In this document: piece after piece, positions 15,927 through 26,474 of the stretch
Layout of the letters: each line of letters starts with the position of its first letter
How positions within the stretch are numbered: position 1 is the stretch's first letter
Source: Bacteroidaceae bacterium
GTDB lineage: Bacteria > Bacteroidota > Bacteroidia > Bacteroidales > Bacteroidaceae
NCBI GenBank assembly: GCA_017483765.1
Contig: JAFUVE010000024.1
Coordinates: 1 to 33,294, forward strand
Direction of reading: 5' to 3'
DNA: 33,294 bases
Position numbers and translations under genes: made by a program
Notes under the pieces: model-generated
The model's database searches: none
Told to the model about the DNA's origin: nothing
The model's input: the letters and a program-made list of their open reading frames with translations, nothing else

Positions 15927-16934
15927 TTAGCACTGAGCGAGCTTTCCGTCCGATCCGAGCACGTTCACAATCTTGTGGATGTACATCTTCTTCATGTTCT
16001 CGCGTGCAGGTTTGAGATACTGACGCGGGTCGAAGTGGTCGGGGTGCTCAGCCAGGTGCTTGCGGATGGCTGCAGTCATGGCCAGGCGGGAGTCTGAGTC
16101 GATGTTGATCTTGCATACGGCAGACTTCGATGCCTTGCGCAACTGGTCCTCAGGAATACCGATGGCATCAGGCAGCTTGCCTCCGAACGAGTTGATCGTG
16201 GCTACCTCGTCCTGAGGTACAGAACTTGAACCGTGAAGAACGATAGGGAATCCAGGAAGCTTCTTCTCAATCTCCTCAAGCACGTCGAAGGCGAGTGGCG
16301 GAGGCACGAGCAGACCTGTCTTCGGGTCGCGGGTGCACTGCTCAGGAGTGAACTTGTAGGCACCGTGGCTTGTGCCGATAGAGATGGCAAGAGAGTCGCA
16401 GCCGCTCTTGGTCGTGAAGTCAATCACTTCTTCAGGTTTTGTGTAGTGAGACTCAGCAGCAACCACTTCGTCCTCAACACCGGCCAAAACGCCGAGCTCT
16501 GCCTCTACGGTCACGTCGTATTTGTGAGCGTATTCCACCACCTTCTTCGTGATGGCGATGTTCTCTTCGTAAGGAAGGGAGCTACCGTCGAACATCACAG
16601 ATGAGAAGCCCATGTCGATGCAGTCCTTGCAAATCTCGAAGCTGTCGCCGTGGTCAAGGTGAAGAACAATCTCAGGATGCTCGCAACCCAGCTCCTTGGC
16701 ATAGGCTACCGCACCTTCTGCCATATAGCGCAGAATCGTGGCGTTGGCATAGTTACGTGCACCTTTTGATACCTGCATGATAACAGGTGACTTGGTCTCG
16801 ACAGCAGCCATTACGATGGCTTGCATCTGCTCCATTGTGTTGAAGTTGAACGCAGGGATTGCATAACCGCCTGCTACGGCTCTTGCAAACATGTCGCGCG
16901 TGTTCACAAGTCCTAAATCTTTGTAATTTACCAT
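15927..16934 (-). CDS. fba: Class II fructose-1,6-bisphosphate aldolase
   Basis: A 335-residue zinc-dependent aldolase that interconverts fructose 1,6-bisphosphate with glyceraldehyde 3-phosphate and dihydroxyacetone phosphate in glycolysis and gluconeogenesis. IPAFNFNTMEQ near the N terminus, HLDHGDSFE (residues 92-100, with the metal-binding His and catalytic Asp region), VEAELGVLAG (143-152) and SIGTSHGAYKF carry the expected metal and phosphate contacts. Length is normal for the family. It has its own terminator and a -7 box at 16983-16990, so it can be expressed separately from the SemiSWEET gene just upstream. fbp, which runs the opposite gluconeogenic step, lies about 8 kb away in the same window. 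Confidence 0.96.
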   Translation of the reverse strand: MVNYKDLGLVNTRDMFARAVAGGYAIPAFNFNTMEQMQAIVMAAVETKSPVIMQVSKGARNYANATILRYMAEGAVAYAKELGCEHPEIVLHLDHGDSFEICKDCIDMGFSSVMFDGSSLPYEENIAITKKVVEYAHKYDVTVEAELGVLAGVEDEVVAAESHYTKPEEVIDFTTKSGCDSLAISIGTSHGAYKFTPEQCTRDPKTGLLVPPPLAFDVLEEIEKKLPGFPIVLHGSSSVPQDEVATINSFGGKLPDAIGIPEDQLRKASKSAVCKINIDSDSRLAMTAAIRKHLAEHPDHFDPRQYLKPARENMKKMYIHKIVNVLGSDGKLAQC

Positions 16935-16982
16935 AATAATTTAGTTATAAAGTGTGAAAAACATTTTCTCTCTTTCAGAATG

Positions 16983-16990
16983 CAAAGTTA
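16983..16990 (-). promoter_or_regulatory. -7 box of the aldolase promoter
   Basis: TAACTTTG on the minus strand fits the consensus fully, about 50 bases before the aldolase ATG and inside the gap after the SemiSWEET stop. The expected -33 position reads GGGG, so the upstream half is poor. Confidence 0.5.
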
Positions 16991-17001
16991 GCAATAATTT
17001 T

Positions 17002-17307
17002 TCACTTTTTCCCCTGCTCTCTTCTTTTTTTAAAGTAATCGTTGTATATTTTTATCCCGAAGATGATAATACAGCAGATAGTGGTAACCAGATTTGTCAA
17101 AAACAAGGACCATATGATGTCGGGCTGGTGCAATAAGCCCTGTAGCATGAAGAATGTGCCGCCAACTCCCATCATCAGGAAGGTGGGAAGGGCAATGCCG
17201 TCCGTGTTTCTGGTGCGTATGGTCTTTATCGACTGGGGGAGATAGCCCAATATCATGCAGACGCTGGCAAGAATGCCGCATAACTCATAAAAACTGCTTT
17301 GTACCAT
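17002..17307 (-). CDS. SemiSWEET-type sugar transporter (PQ-loop protein)
   Basis: A 101-residue membrane protein with three predicted helices (about residues 5-25, 42-60 and 65-88), the half-size bacterial form of SWEET transporters that works as a dimer to let sugars move down their gradient. The signature GYLPQSIKTIRTRNTDGI (residues 21-38) includes the Pro-Gln motif of the family. It lies between the DUF3256 gene and the aldolase gene on the same strand, 63 bases after DUF3256 and 67 before aldolase. Neighbourhood with a glycolytic gene fits a sugar-related role, but the substrate is unknown. Confidence 0.9.
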   Translation of the reverse strand: MVQSSFYELCGILASVCMILGYLPQSIKTIRTRNTDGIALPTFLMMGVGGTFFMLQGLLHQPDIIWSLFLTNLVTTICCIIIFGIKIYNDYFKKRREQGKK

Positions 17308-17370
17308 TATGTCTTTTTAAAAAATGTTGATATGAGGGTTTGAATCTGAAATCTTCTGAATTTGGGATGT

Positions 17371-17961
17371 TCAGTCTTTGAACGTGAAAACGCCTTTGCG
17401 TGCATCCCATTCAGCATGTCTTGTGTTTACAGTGTCGTTGGTTTTATCCTGAGACTCGCCTTCAAAACACAATGATCGTTGTGTCTCCGTCAACATCATT
17501 TTTTTTGTATGAGGGTCTATTACCACCTCATTGAAACACTGAGGATGATGATTGGGTATTTTGAATCCCGGTGCTGCCGGATGCCACTTACTGTCGTACA
17601 CTTTCACTTCGCTGTCTCTCAGAGAGTCTGCTGTCTCTGTTGTGTTAATCACGTAAATCATCGTTTCATTGTCTGCTCGTGTCATGAGATGGATGTTAAC
17701 ACGTGTGGTTGAACTGAGCTTGATGGCAGCGCTGCTCTCGCTCAGCTCCGTCATTTCACTTTTGCCGTTCAGACGGTTGGTCACTTCTGCTTTCTGACCG
17801 ACACCTGTGAAATCCAACATGTCAAGCACGTTGTTGTGGGTCAAGACAGGGATGACACTTTCTGGCATCTGTCTTAACAAGTTTTTTGCGGATGTGGGCT
17901 CTTGTGCGTTGATGTTTATTTGAACACACAATATTGCTATGAGTATAAGTATTTTTCTCAT
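17371..17961 (-). CDS. DUF3256 family secreted protein
   Basis: A 196-residue exported protein with signal peptide MRKILILIAILCVQININAQ, then a domain with the features of the Bacteroidota-specific DUF3256 family (NLLRQMPESVIPVLTHNN near the start, mixed beta structure after). No catalytic motif is visible and the function is unknown. The ATG at 17961 gives the normal signal peptide; a GTG at 17985 would overlap the stop of the upstream GT2 gene as GTGA and add eight residues, which would suggest translational coupling. Either way it is transcribed with the GT2 gene. Confidence 0.8.
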   Translation of the reverse strand: MRKILILIAILCVQININAQEPTSAKNLLRQMPESVIPVLTHNNVLDMLDFTGVGQKAEVTNRLNGKSEMTELSESSAAIKLSSTTRVNIHLMTRADNETMIYVINTTETADSLRDSEVKVYDSKWHPAAPGFKIPNHHPQCFNEVVIDPHTKKMMLTETQRSLCFEGESQDKTNDTVNTRHAEWDARKGVFTFKD

Positions 17962-17981
17962 CTGCTTGAATGTTTTTTCCG

Positions 17982-18896
17982 TCACCTTCTTTTTCTGTTC
18001 CTTAAAAATACATAAGTGTTTTTTAGAAAAAAAACAAAGTCGGTGGACAGTTTCTCACCAAGGACATATTTAAGTGCGTGCTGGGCTTTTTCTTCAATGG
18101 AGGTGTGGTATTTAAAGGGCTGTCTGTCTTTCTTCGTTTGTTGAGCGTACTTCTTCCCAAGTCGATAAAGGTGGTTCTGAAGTTCTATGTCATCTTCTAA
18201 AACTTCAGATTCATTGCACATCTTGCTTCTGACAGCCAGCATAATCTTTTTGTATGGATTCTTGCTGTCTATCATGTGTGACAAGGATGTTGAAACCATC
18301 CTGTACTTCAAAAGGGGTTCTTTCAACACACTGAATTTTCCGAAATCAATGAGTTTTGACCAAAGGACTCTGTCCTCGCATCCCAATAAGTCCAAATAGC
18401 CGCATGATTGTCTGTAAGCGTCGGTTCTGAACATTGTCGCCGGATGGACCACGCTGATATGGTTGTTCTGGTTGTGCGCCCATGTCCAGGGAAAACTGCG
18501 TCCCAGCACTTTGTCGTTCTCGTCAATGTAAATGACAGAACTGGATACCAGAACGTGGCCGGGGTGGGATTCCAGAAATTCATATTCTTTTTGTAAACGT
18601 TCGGGCATACATAGGTCGTCGCTGTCCATGCGTGCTATATATTTGCCATTCACTTCTCTGCATGCTAACTGCAGAGATTTTCCCAGCCCACGGTTGACCT
18701 GGTTGAAAAATACTCTGATTCGTTTGTCATTATAATTCTTTAGAATGCTTGGAGTATTGTCTGTGGAACAGTCGTCCCAAATGATGAATTCAAAGTCCGT
18801 GAACGTCTGATTCAAGACGCTTTCTATTGATTCGGCTATAGTTTTCTGGGCATTGTAGCAGCAGAGAACCACTGACACTTGTGGAGATTTATCCAT
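17982..18896 (-). CDS. Family 2 glycosyltransferase
   Basis: A 304-residue GT-A fold inverting glycosyltransferase. VSVVLCCYNAQKTI (residues 7-20) opens the nucleotide-binding domain, IIWDDCSTDNT (38-48) follows, and ARMDSDDLCMPERL has the DxD metal site at 91-94. The rest (CEDRVLWSKL and the basic tail) is like enzymes that decorate capsule, LPS or glycoprotein glycans. The donor and acceptor sugars cannot be told. It is followed directly by DUF3256 and lies 109 bases after the GT11 gene, so the two glycosyltransferases may be co-expressed. The C terminus is basic (FLRNRKRR) and could help membrane contact. Confidence 0.92.
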   Translation of the reverse strand: MDKSPQVSVVLCCYNAQKTIAESIESVLNQTFTDFEFIIWDDCSTDNTPSILKNYNDKRIRVFFNQVNRGLGKSLQLACREVNGKYIARMDSDDLCMPERLQKEYEFLESHPGHVLVSSSVIYIDENDKVLGRSFPWTWAHNQNNHISVVHPATMFRTDAYRQSCGYLDLLGCEDRVLWSKLIDFGKFSVLKEPLLKYRMVSTSLSHMIDSKNPYKKIMLAVRSKMCNESEVLEDDIELQNHLYRLGKKYAQQTKKDRQPFKYHTSIEEKAQHALKYVLGEKLSTDFVFFLKNTYVFLRNRKRR

Positions 18897-19005
18897 AATT
18901 TGCCTGTTTATTTCCTGTTGAATGCAGTTATCTGTTTATGGTGATCTTTACTTATGTTTTTTCCCCATATGGCAAAAGTTGTACGAAGATAAATAATATT
19001 TGCCT

Positions 19006-19824
19006 CTATAGAAGAATCCAGTCTTTCAGTTGGGGATGATATTCAGGATGTTTGGAGTCCCATACCTGCGGGGCTGTCACCACCTTGCTCTTGTTGGCGT
19101 TAAGCCATGCGCCCCACCAGCTGAAACTGCTGTTGGCTATGATGTTGTGCTTGCAGTTGCTCATCAGGTACATGTCCTTATAGGAGGAGTCGCCTCGGTT
19201 GTGGCCCATCAGTCTGTAGCGGATACCGACGTTCTTCGCCATGGCCTCGGCCGCCTCCTTGTCGTCGGAGAAGATATAGAATACAGGGTCTGAGGTTCTC
19301 TCCAAGATAGTAGACACGGCTTTTTTGTAATAATCCTCTCCAAGGAGCGTCATCCCATAGGCGCTGTAGTCGCCACGTCGTAGGTGGAAACTGACTGATT
19401 CTACCTTCTTCATCTCCTCTGCGATGGACTGGTTTTGGGGGTCGATGCCGGCAAAGGTCAGTGCCTGCCGGAGCGATGGCTCCACGTCCTTGAAATAGCG
19501 TTCGTCCTGCCAGTAGCCGTTGATATATTTTTTTGGACTGGTCAGTAGGTCAGGATTATATGTGCCTGTGTCTGTAAGGTAGAGCGACGAGGGACGGAAC
19601 TTGTGAAGCAGACGGAGCTTCAGCAAATGCAGGCCGCCTTTGGTAATTATAGGGGCGTTTATGCCGAACACACGGTCGAGCTCATATCCATTATGCATCT
19701 TGACCATGTCGTACATCGACGTGTCCAGCCGGACTTCATGTCCTTGATTGCGGAGCGAGGTGGCCAGGGCGTACTGGAAAATCTGGTTTCCTAAACCGCC
19801 TCTTATTATTAAGTTTATCTTCAT
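19006..19824 (-). CDS. Family 11 glycosyltransferase, alpha-1,2-fucosyltransferase-like
   Basis: A 272-residue enzyme with the three GT11 signatures: GGLGNQIFQYALA near residues 9-21, HLRRGDY at 147-153 for GDP-fucose binding, and NSSFSWWGAWL at 231-241. It should move L-fucose from GDP-fucose in alpha-1,2 linkage to a sugar of a surface glycan; some GT11 members use other acceptors. Length is normal. It lies upstream of the GT2 gene on the same strand. There is no full polysaccharide locus in the window. No consensus promoter was seen in the 200 bases upstream, which hold a dispersed repeat. Confidence 0.93.
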   Translation of the reverse strand: MKINLIIRGGLGNQIFQYALATSLRNQGHEVRLDTSMYDMVKMHNGYELDRVFGINAPIITKGGLHLLKLRLLHKFRPSSLYLTDTGTYNPDLLTSPKKYINGYWQDERYFKDVEPSLRQALTFAGIDPQNQSIAEEMKKVESVSFHLRRGDYSAYGMTLLGEDYYKKAVSTILERTSDPVFYIFSDDKEAAEAMAKNVGIRYRLMGHNRGDSSYKDMYLMSNCKHNIIANSSFSWWGAWLNANKSKVVTAPQVWDSKHPEYHPQLKDWILL

Positions 19825-19931
19825 AATTCGTTTGAGTATCTTGCTTTCTGGCCTGGCTTTGCATTGTCGGCCTTTTTAATAGCCATTTAATATTCAACTA
19901 AATAAGTATTCGCATATCCCTCACATGGCAG

Positions 19932-20021
19932 ACTATCGTCTCGTCTTCTTGTCTTAATGAAATCGAGACAACTTATTATTTCCTCATTACTTAATTCCCG
20001 TTGCCGGAGTAAATAAACTAT

Positions 20022-20034
<13 letters not shown>
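19932..20034. repeat. Dispersed intergenic repeat, copy A
   Basis: About 103 bases that recur with about seven differences at 23565-23674. It contains an inverted pair GTCTCG (19938-19943) and CGAGAC (19964-19969) and ends in a TTCACTTTTCACTT run. Its right end overlaps the last codons and the stop of metH. Confidence 0.8.
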
Positions 20035-22823
<2,789 letters not shown>

Positions 22824-22911
22824 TTGTTCCTCGTCTCTAAATTATTATGTTCTATTTGTAATCCATCCGCATGGAAATAATAAAATTCTAAAATGACCAA
22901 ATAAATTGGAA

Positions 22912-22973
22912 AACTTTGGAGCAGCGAATACATAGCTAAGCTTGCTTGAGCTATGTTGAGTCGTGACAAAGTT
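22912..22973. repeat. Hairpin element type A, copy 1
   Basis: Outer stem AACTTTG/CAAAGTT (22912-22918/22967-22973); left internal loop GAGCAGCGAAT; inner stem ACATAGCT/AGCTATGT (22930-22937/22949-22956); loop AAGCTTGCTTG; right internal loop TGAGTCGTGA. GCGA and TCGT inside the internal loops can also pair. It lies 25 bases after the smpB stop and about 90 before the metH start. An AAATAAAT occurs close to both ends but the region is AT-rich. Confidence 0.85.
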
Positions 22974-22998
22974 CATGAAATAAATAGTAAATCGTAAA

Positions 22999-23475
22999 TC
23001 ACAATAGTGCTTTGTACACTCGGTCCATCTCGCGGCGGTCTTCCTTCTCTTTCAGAGTCTGGCGTTTGTCGTACTCTTTCTTTCCCTTTGCCAGTGCGAT
23101 GTCGAGTTTGGCGAAGCCCTTCTCGTTGATGTGCAGCAGCACGGGCACGATAGTGTAGCCAGGAGATTTGATGTCCTGTGCCAGACTACGAAGCTCTTTT
23201 TTGTTGAGTAGCAGCTTGCGGTCGCGACGCTCCACGTGGTTGTTGTATGAGCCATAGCTGTACTGTGAGATGTGCATGTTCTTCACCCACAACTCGCCGT
23301 TCACGAAATAGCAGTAGGTGTCCACCAGACTGGCCTTGCCGTTACGGATGGACTTGATCTCCGTGCCGGTCAGAACGATGCCGGCGGTATACGTGTCTAC
23401 CAGAATATACTCAAATTCTGCGCGTTTGTTCTTTATGTTTACTTTTGATTTGTATGCTTGTTGTTTCTTTGCCAT
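22999..23475 (-). CDS. smpB: SsrA (tmRNA)-binding protein SmpB
   Basis: A 158-residue RNA-binding protein that carries tmRNA to stalled ribosomes in trans-translation. The OB-fold core is clear: [20 protein letters not shown], then [18 protein letters not shown] and the [14 protein letters not shown] stretch, with [18 protein letters not shown] as the basic C-terminal tail that enters the ribosome. Length is normal. It lies downstream of the DMP19-like gene with a repeat-bearing gap of about 215 bases. The tmRNA gene itself was not found in this window. Confidence 0.97.
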   Translation of the reverse strand: MAKKQQAYKSKVNIKNKRAEFEYILVDTYTAGIVLTGTEIKSIRNGKASLVDTYCYFVNGELWVKNMHISQYSYGSYNNHVERRDRKLLLNKKELRSLAQDIKSPGYTIVPVLLHINEKGFAKLDIALAKGKKEYDKRQTLKEKEDRREMDRVYKALL

Positions 23476-23564
23476 TTTTCTTCGATTTTGATTCTCTTGA
23501 AAATCTTTCTGTGAGCTAAATAATCTGATTCGCTTTCCTCTTGTTGAGGCATTCCAATCAATAA

Positions 23565-23674
23565 ACTATCGTCTCGTATTCTTGTCTTCAAGAAATCGAG
23601 ACAACTTATTATTTCCTCATTACTTAATTTCCATCACCGGAGTAAATAAACTATTCACTTTTCACTTTTCACTT
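23565..23674. repeat. Dispersed intergenic repeat, copy B
   Basis: Second copy of the element at 19932-20034, same orientation, with an additional TTCACTTT unit at its right end. The inverted pair GTCTCG/CGAGAC is kept (23571-23576/23597-23602). It lies just after the stop of the DMP19-like gene in transcription order. Confidence 0.8.
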
Positions 23675-23689
23675 GTCTCATCTTCTTTA

Positions 23690-24181
23690 TCACAAAAACC
23701 TCTCTTGATGTTCCCGTACATAGTTTGCGATGGCGGGAGTCATCGTCTCTTCCCATTCATCGAGAAAGTCGTCGCCCAGGTTGTTCATTGCGTCTTGCTG
23801 CTCGTAGAGAGCCATGAACTGCTCTTCGTCGAGGTCAGCTTCCAAGGCATCGCGGTTGCGGTTGTATTCTTTTCGTACTTCGTACATGAACTTGCCGAAT
23901 TCCACGAATCCCCATTCTTTCTTCATCATCATCGGAAAGGGACCACCCAAAACGTAAGGCCCGTAGCCGTTCTGAATCAACTGAATGAAACCTCCCTCGC
24001 ACACCTCATCCAGCAAGATGCGATAGGCAAGCAGCGTATGCTGGTCGGCGGTCAGAAGCTCCATTGTCTCTGGTGTCAGGCTGCCACCGACCATTTCCAT
24101 ATAGGCATCTGTCAGTGCTATGATGTAGTGGTCTGGACCCGCATCCCATGCTGTTTCCAATTTTTTATTGTCTATTTCCAT
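23690..24181 (-). CDS. DMP19 / DUF4375-like protein
   Basis: A 163-residue acidic cytoplasmic protein with the pattern of the DMP19-type family: LLAYRILLDEVCEGGFIQLIQNGYGPYV in the middle, with conserved Gly-Gly-Phe and Gly-Tyr-Gly, and an acidic second half. Neisserial DMP19 is described as a DNA mimic, but most relatives have no known role, so function should not be transferred. The ATG at 24181 is preferred over an in-frame TTG three codons upstream. Only 16 bases separate it from the fbp stop, so it is very probably translated from the fbp mRNA. Confidence 0.75.
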   Translation of the reverse strand: MEIDNKKLETAWDAGPDHYIIALTDAYMEMVGGSLTPETMELLTADQHTLLAYRILLDEVCEGGFIQLIQNGYGPYVLGGPFPMMMKKEWGFVEFGKFMYEVRKEYNRNRDALEADLDEEQFMALYEQQDAMNNLGDDFLDEWEETMTPAIANYVREHQERFL

Positions 24182-24197
24182 CGATTTCAACTTTAAA

Positions 24198-26195
24198 CTA
24201 TTTCAGCAGTCCGTTACGGTAGGCATATAGTAGCTTCTTGAGGTTCTCCACCTTCGACTGGATCACCTTTCCCTTGTCCGTGTCCTTCACGTACATCCGG
24301 TGCTCGCTCATCTCGACTATCTGCACGGCGCTTTTGATGTCATCGCCTTTCTTGATGGCTTCCTCGGCGCTGCGGAAGGGCTGGTGCTGCATCAGCTCGA
24401 GCCCACGGGAGTGGAATATCAGCGTGTAGCCGGCGATGCCCGTCTCGGGTTGGTAGGCTTTGGAGAAGCCGCCGTCGATGACGAGCAGCTTGCCGTTGGC
24501 CTTGATGGGGGTCTCGCCTTTCGTAGTCTTCACAGGCACATGGCCGTTGATGATATGGCGGTGCGTGCCCTCCACATCGAAGCTGTCGAGAATCATGTCG
24601 ATGGTTGCCTCGTCGTTGTTGTACTGGTAGTAGTAGCCTTTCTTTTCCTTGTGGGTCTTAGGGTCGGCTATGAAGTAGCGTTCGAAGGTGGCCATCTTGT
24701 CTTTGTCGAACAGCGGGGAGTCGGGGCCGCACCATAGGTACCACATGTAGTCGGTGCTGAAACGGCGTTTTTCTGCCGACAGTTCCGTGTTGAAGGCATT
24801 GCGGACGATGCGGTCGATTTTCTGCATCAGTTCTTTCCCTTTGTAAAGCTTGCCTTCTATCTCCACCTCTTTCAGCTGTCCGTCGGCGTTGAGGGGAACG
24901 GAGCCATGGAACATCAGGTTGGAGTTGCTCACCTTGTACATGCCGCCTCGTGAGAGCAGGCAGTCGATATGGCGACGAAGTTTCTCGCTGGCGCGGAAGG
25001 AATGCTCAATCTTTGTCATCAGTTTCTCTTCCTCCTTCGTCAGTTTGTTAGGAGAATCAGGGATGAGGGTGGGGAAGTTCGTGTCTTTGAGAGCATATAC
25101 TTTTCCTTCTATCTCTACGGTGCCCTCTTCCAGGTTGATATGCTCAAGCAGTTTGCGTCCCTCCATGCCGAATTCCGGACGTCGGTCGAGGATGCGGGCT
25201 TCTTCTTTGAACTGGATGATGGTGATGGCCTTGTGCATCTGGGTGAGCATCCGCATGGTCTGCTCGTCGAGGCTTCCGTCTTTGATGAGGTCTCTCACTG
25301 CGAACTCCGTGCAAGGGTCGTCCTTGTAGGTGTCCATAGCAAAGGTTGCGAGTGGAAGCAAGTTGATGCCGTAACCATCCTCCAGAGTCGACATGTTGCC
25401 ATAGCGCATGCACAAGCGAAGTACGTTGCATATGCAGGCACGGTTGCCTGCGCAGGCGCCTATCCATTCGATGTCGTGGTTGCCCCACACGATGTCGAAG
25501 TGCTTGTAGTCGCAGAGCGTGTCCATGATTTTGTCGGCGCCTGGACCACGGTCGTAGATGTCGCCAAGCAGATGCAAGCGGTCTATAGCCAGTCGCTGGA
25601 TGAGCTTGCTGATTTCGGTGATGAACGCGTCGGCGCGTCGGGTGTCGATGATGGACTCCACGATCATCTGGTAGTACTTATGCTTTTTCTCTCCATAGCC
25701 GCTGTATGACTCATGGAGAAGTTCCTCGATGATGTATTCGAAGTCCTTCGGCAGTTCTTTTCGGATTTTCGAGCGGGTGTATTTGGACGACACCTCCCGG
25801 CATACGCCAATCAGCCGGACAAGCGAGTTGCGGTAGAATTCGTTCAGGTCGCGCTTCTCCAGCTTCACCAGCTGCAGCTTCTGCTCAGGATAGTAAATCA
25901 AGGTGCACAGTTCCTTCTTCTCGGCCTTGTCGAGTGTGTCGCCGAAGAGCTCGTTCACTTTCCGTTTCACGTAGCCCGACGCATTGCGTAGCACGTGGTT
26001 GAAGGCATCGCTCTCACCGTGGGGATCGCTGATGAAGTGCTCCGTTGGCTTAGGAAGGTTCAGGATGGCCTCCAGATTGATGATTTCCGTGCTTGCGTCG
26101 GCTATCGTAGGGTAGGAGTGCGACAGCAGTTCCAGATAGCGAAGGTCCTGCTTTATCGACTCTTCTATTTGTTGTTTCGGATCCTTTTTCTCCAT
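24198..26195 (-). CDS. fbp: Class III fructose-1,6-bisphosphatase
   Basis: A 665-residue gluconeogenic phosphatase that removes the 1-phosphate of fructose 1,6-bisphosphate. It belongs to the metallophosphoesterase-type class III found in Firmicutes and Bacteroidota, not to the usual class I. Metal ligands are visible in HFISDPHGESDAF (residues 53-65), HLLGDIYDRGPG and IVWGNHDIEWIG; a further His lies in RHIINGHVPV near the end. Length is normal. The ATG at 26195 was chosen over an in-frame TTG at 26243 because it gives MEKKDPKQQ and sits about 18 bases from a consensus -7 box. It leads a probable two-gene unit with the DMP19-like gene. Confidence 0.96.
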   Translation of the reverse strand: MEKKDPKQQIEESIKQDLRYLELLSHSYPTIADASTEIINLEAILNLPKPTEHFISDPHGESDAFNHVLRNASGYVKRKVNELFGDTLDKAEKKELCTLIYYPEQKLQLVKLEKRDLNEFYRNSLVRLIGVCREVSSKYTRSKIRKELPKDFEYIIEELLHESYSGYGEKKHKYYQMIVESIIDTRRADAFITEISKLIQRLAIDRLHLLGDIYDRGPGADKIMDTLCDYKHFDIVWGNHDIEWIGACAGNRACICNVLRLCMRYGNMSTLEDGYGINLLPLATFAMDTYKDDPCTEFAVRDLIKDGSLDEQTMRMLTQMHKAITIIQFKEEARILDRRPEFGMEGRKLLEHINLEEGTVEIEGKVYALKDTNFPTLIPDSPNKLTKEEEKLMTKIEHSFRASEKLRRHIDCLLSRGGMYKVSNSNLMFHGSVPLNADGQLKEVEIEGKLYKGKELMQKIDRIVRNAFNTELSAEKRRFSTDYMWYLWCGPDSPLFDKDKMATFERYFIADPKTHKEKKGYYYQYNNDEATIDMILDSFDVEGTHRHIINGHVPVKTTKGETPIKANGKLLVIDGGFSKAYQPETGIAGYTLIFHSRGLELMQHQPFRSAEEAIKKGDDIKSAVQIVEMSEHRMYVKDTDKGKVIQSKVENLKKLLYAYRNGLLK

Positions 26196-26212
26196 TTTTT
26201 TGCAATTATTTG

Positions 26213-26244
26213 CAAATTTACGATTAAGCGAGCACAAAAGCAAA
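26213..26244 (-). promoter_or_regulatory. Consensus promoter of fbp
   Basis: On the minus strand TTTG (26241-26244), 20 bases, TAAATTTG (26213-26220): a full match. The spacer and -33 box lie inside a 26-base segment that is repeated at 26307-26332. Confidence 0.8.
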
Positions 26245-26289
26245 TAAAAACGAAGTTTTTAATTTGATTTTGTCGAGCGATAGTAAATT
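26215..26289. repeat. Hairpin element type B over the fbp promoter
   Basis: Outer stem AATTTAC/GTAAATT (26215-26221/26283-26289), left internal loop beginning GATTAAGCGAGC, and a long AT-rich inner stem made of the halves around AAAAACGAAGTTTTT, closed by ACAAAA/TTTTGT. The type shares GATTAAGC and the 7-bp outer stem with the element at 33071-33133. The fbp promoter is contained in its left half. Confidence 0.6.
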
Positions 26290-26306
26290 CGAGCGCAGCT
26301 CAAATA

Positions 26307-26420
26307 ACGATTAAGCGAGCACAAAAGCAAATTTTGGAGCAGCGAATGCAAAATATGCTCGCATATTTTGCTGAGTCGCGACAAAATTCGGCGGAGACAA
26401 ATAAAAACGAAGTTTTTAAT
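26307..26420. repeat. Partial type B copy interrupted by a type A element
   Basis: 26307-26332 repeats 26220-26245 exactly (26 bases) and 26398-26420 repeats 26241-26263 exactly (23 bases). In the first copy these halves are continuous and share CAAAT; in this copy 65 bases (26333-26397) lie between them and CAAAT is present on both sides. This looks like an insertion with a 5-bp target duplication. Confidence 0.75.
26330..26388. repeat. Hairpin element type A, copy 2
   Basis: Outer stem AATTTTG/CAAAATT (26330-26336/26382-26388); left internal loop GAGCAGCGAAT; perfect inner stem GCAAAATATGC/GCATATTTTGC (26348-26358/26361-26371) with a two-base loop; right internal loop TGAGTCGCGA. Compared with copy 1 the TCGT is TCGC, changing a G-U into a G-C pair with GCGA. 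It is the copy that interrupts the type B segment. Confidence 0.85.
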
Positions 26421-26425
26421 CACAA

Positions 26426-26462
26426 AAAAACAAGGCCACCGTTATGTGCTGACCTTGTTTTT
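26426..26462 (-). terminator. Terminator of the Spy-like gene
   Basis: AAAAACAAGG (26426-26435) and CCTTGTTTTT (26453-26462) form a ten-pair stem; on the minus strand it continues into further T residues. It starts 12 bases after the stop at 26475. Confidence 0.8.
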
Positions 26463-26474
26463 GGAACTTTTTAT

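Noticed and set aside
17335-17365. T-loop-like GGGTTTGAATCT suggestive of a tRNA
   Set aside because: No acceptor, anticodon or D arms could be formed around it.
22824-22998. Possible cobalamin or SAM riboswitch before metH
   Set aside because: The leader is short and none of the conserved riboswitch cores was seen; the only structure is the type A hairpin.
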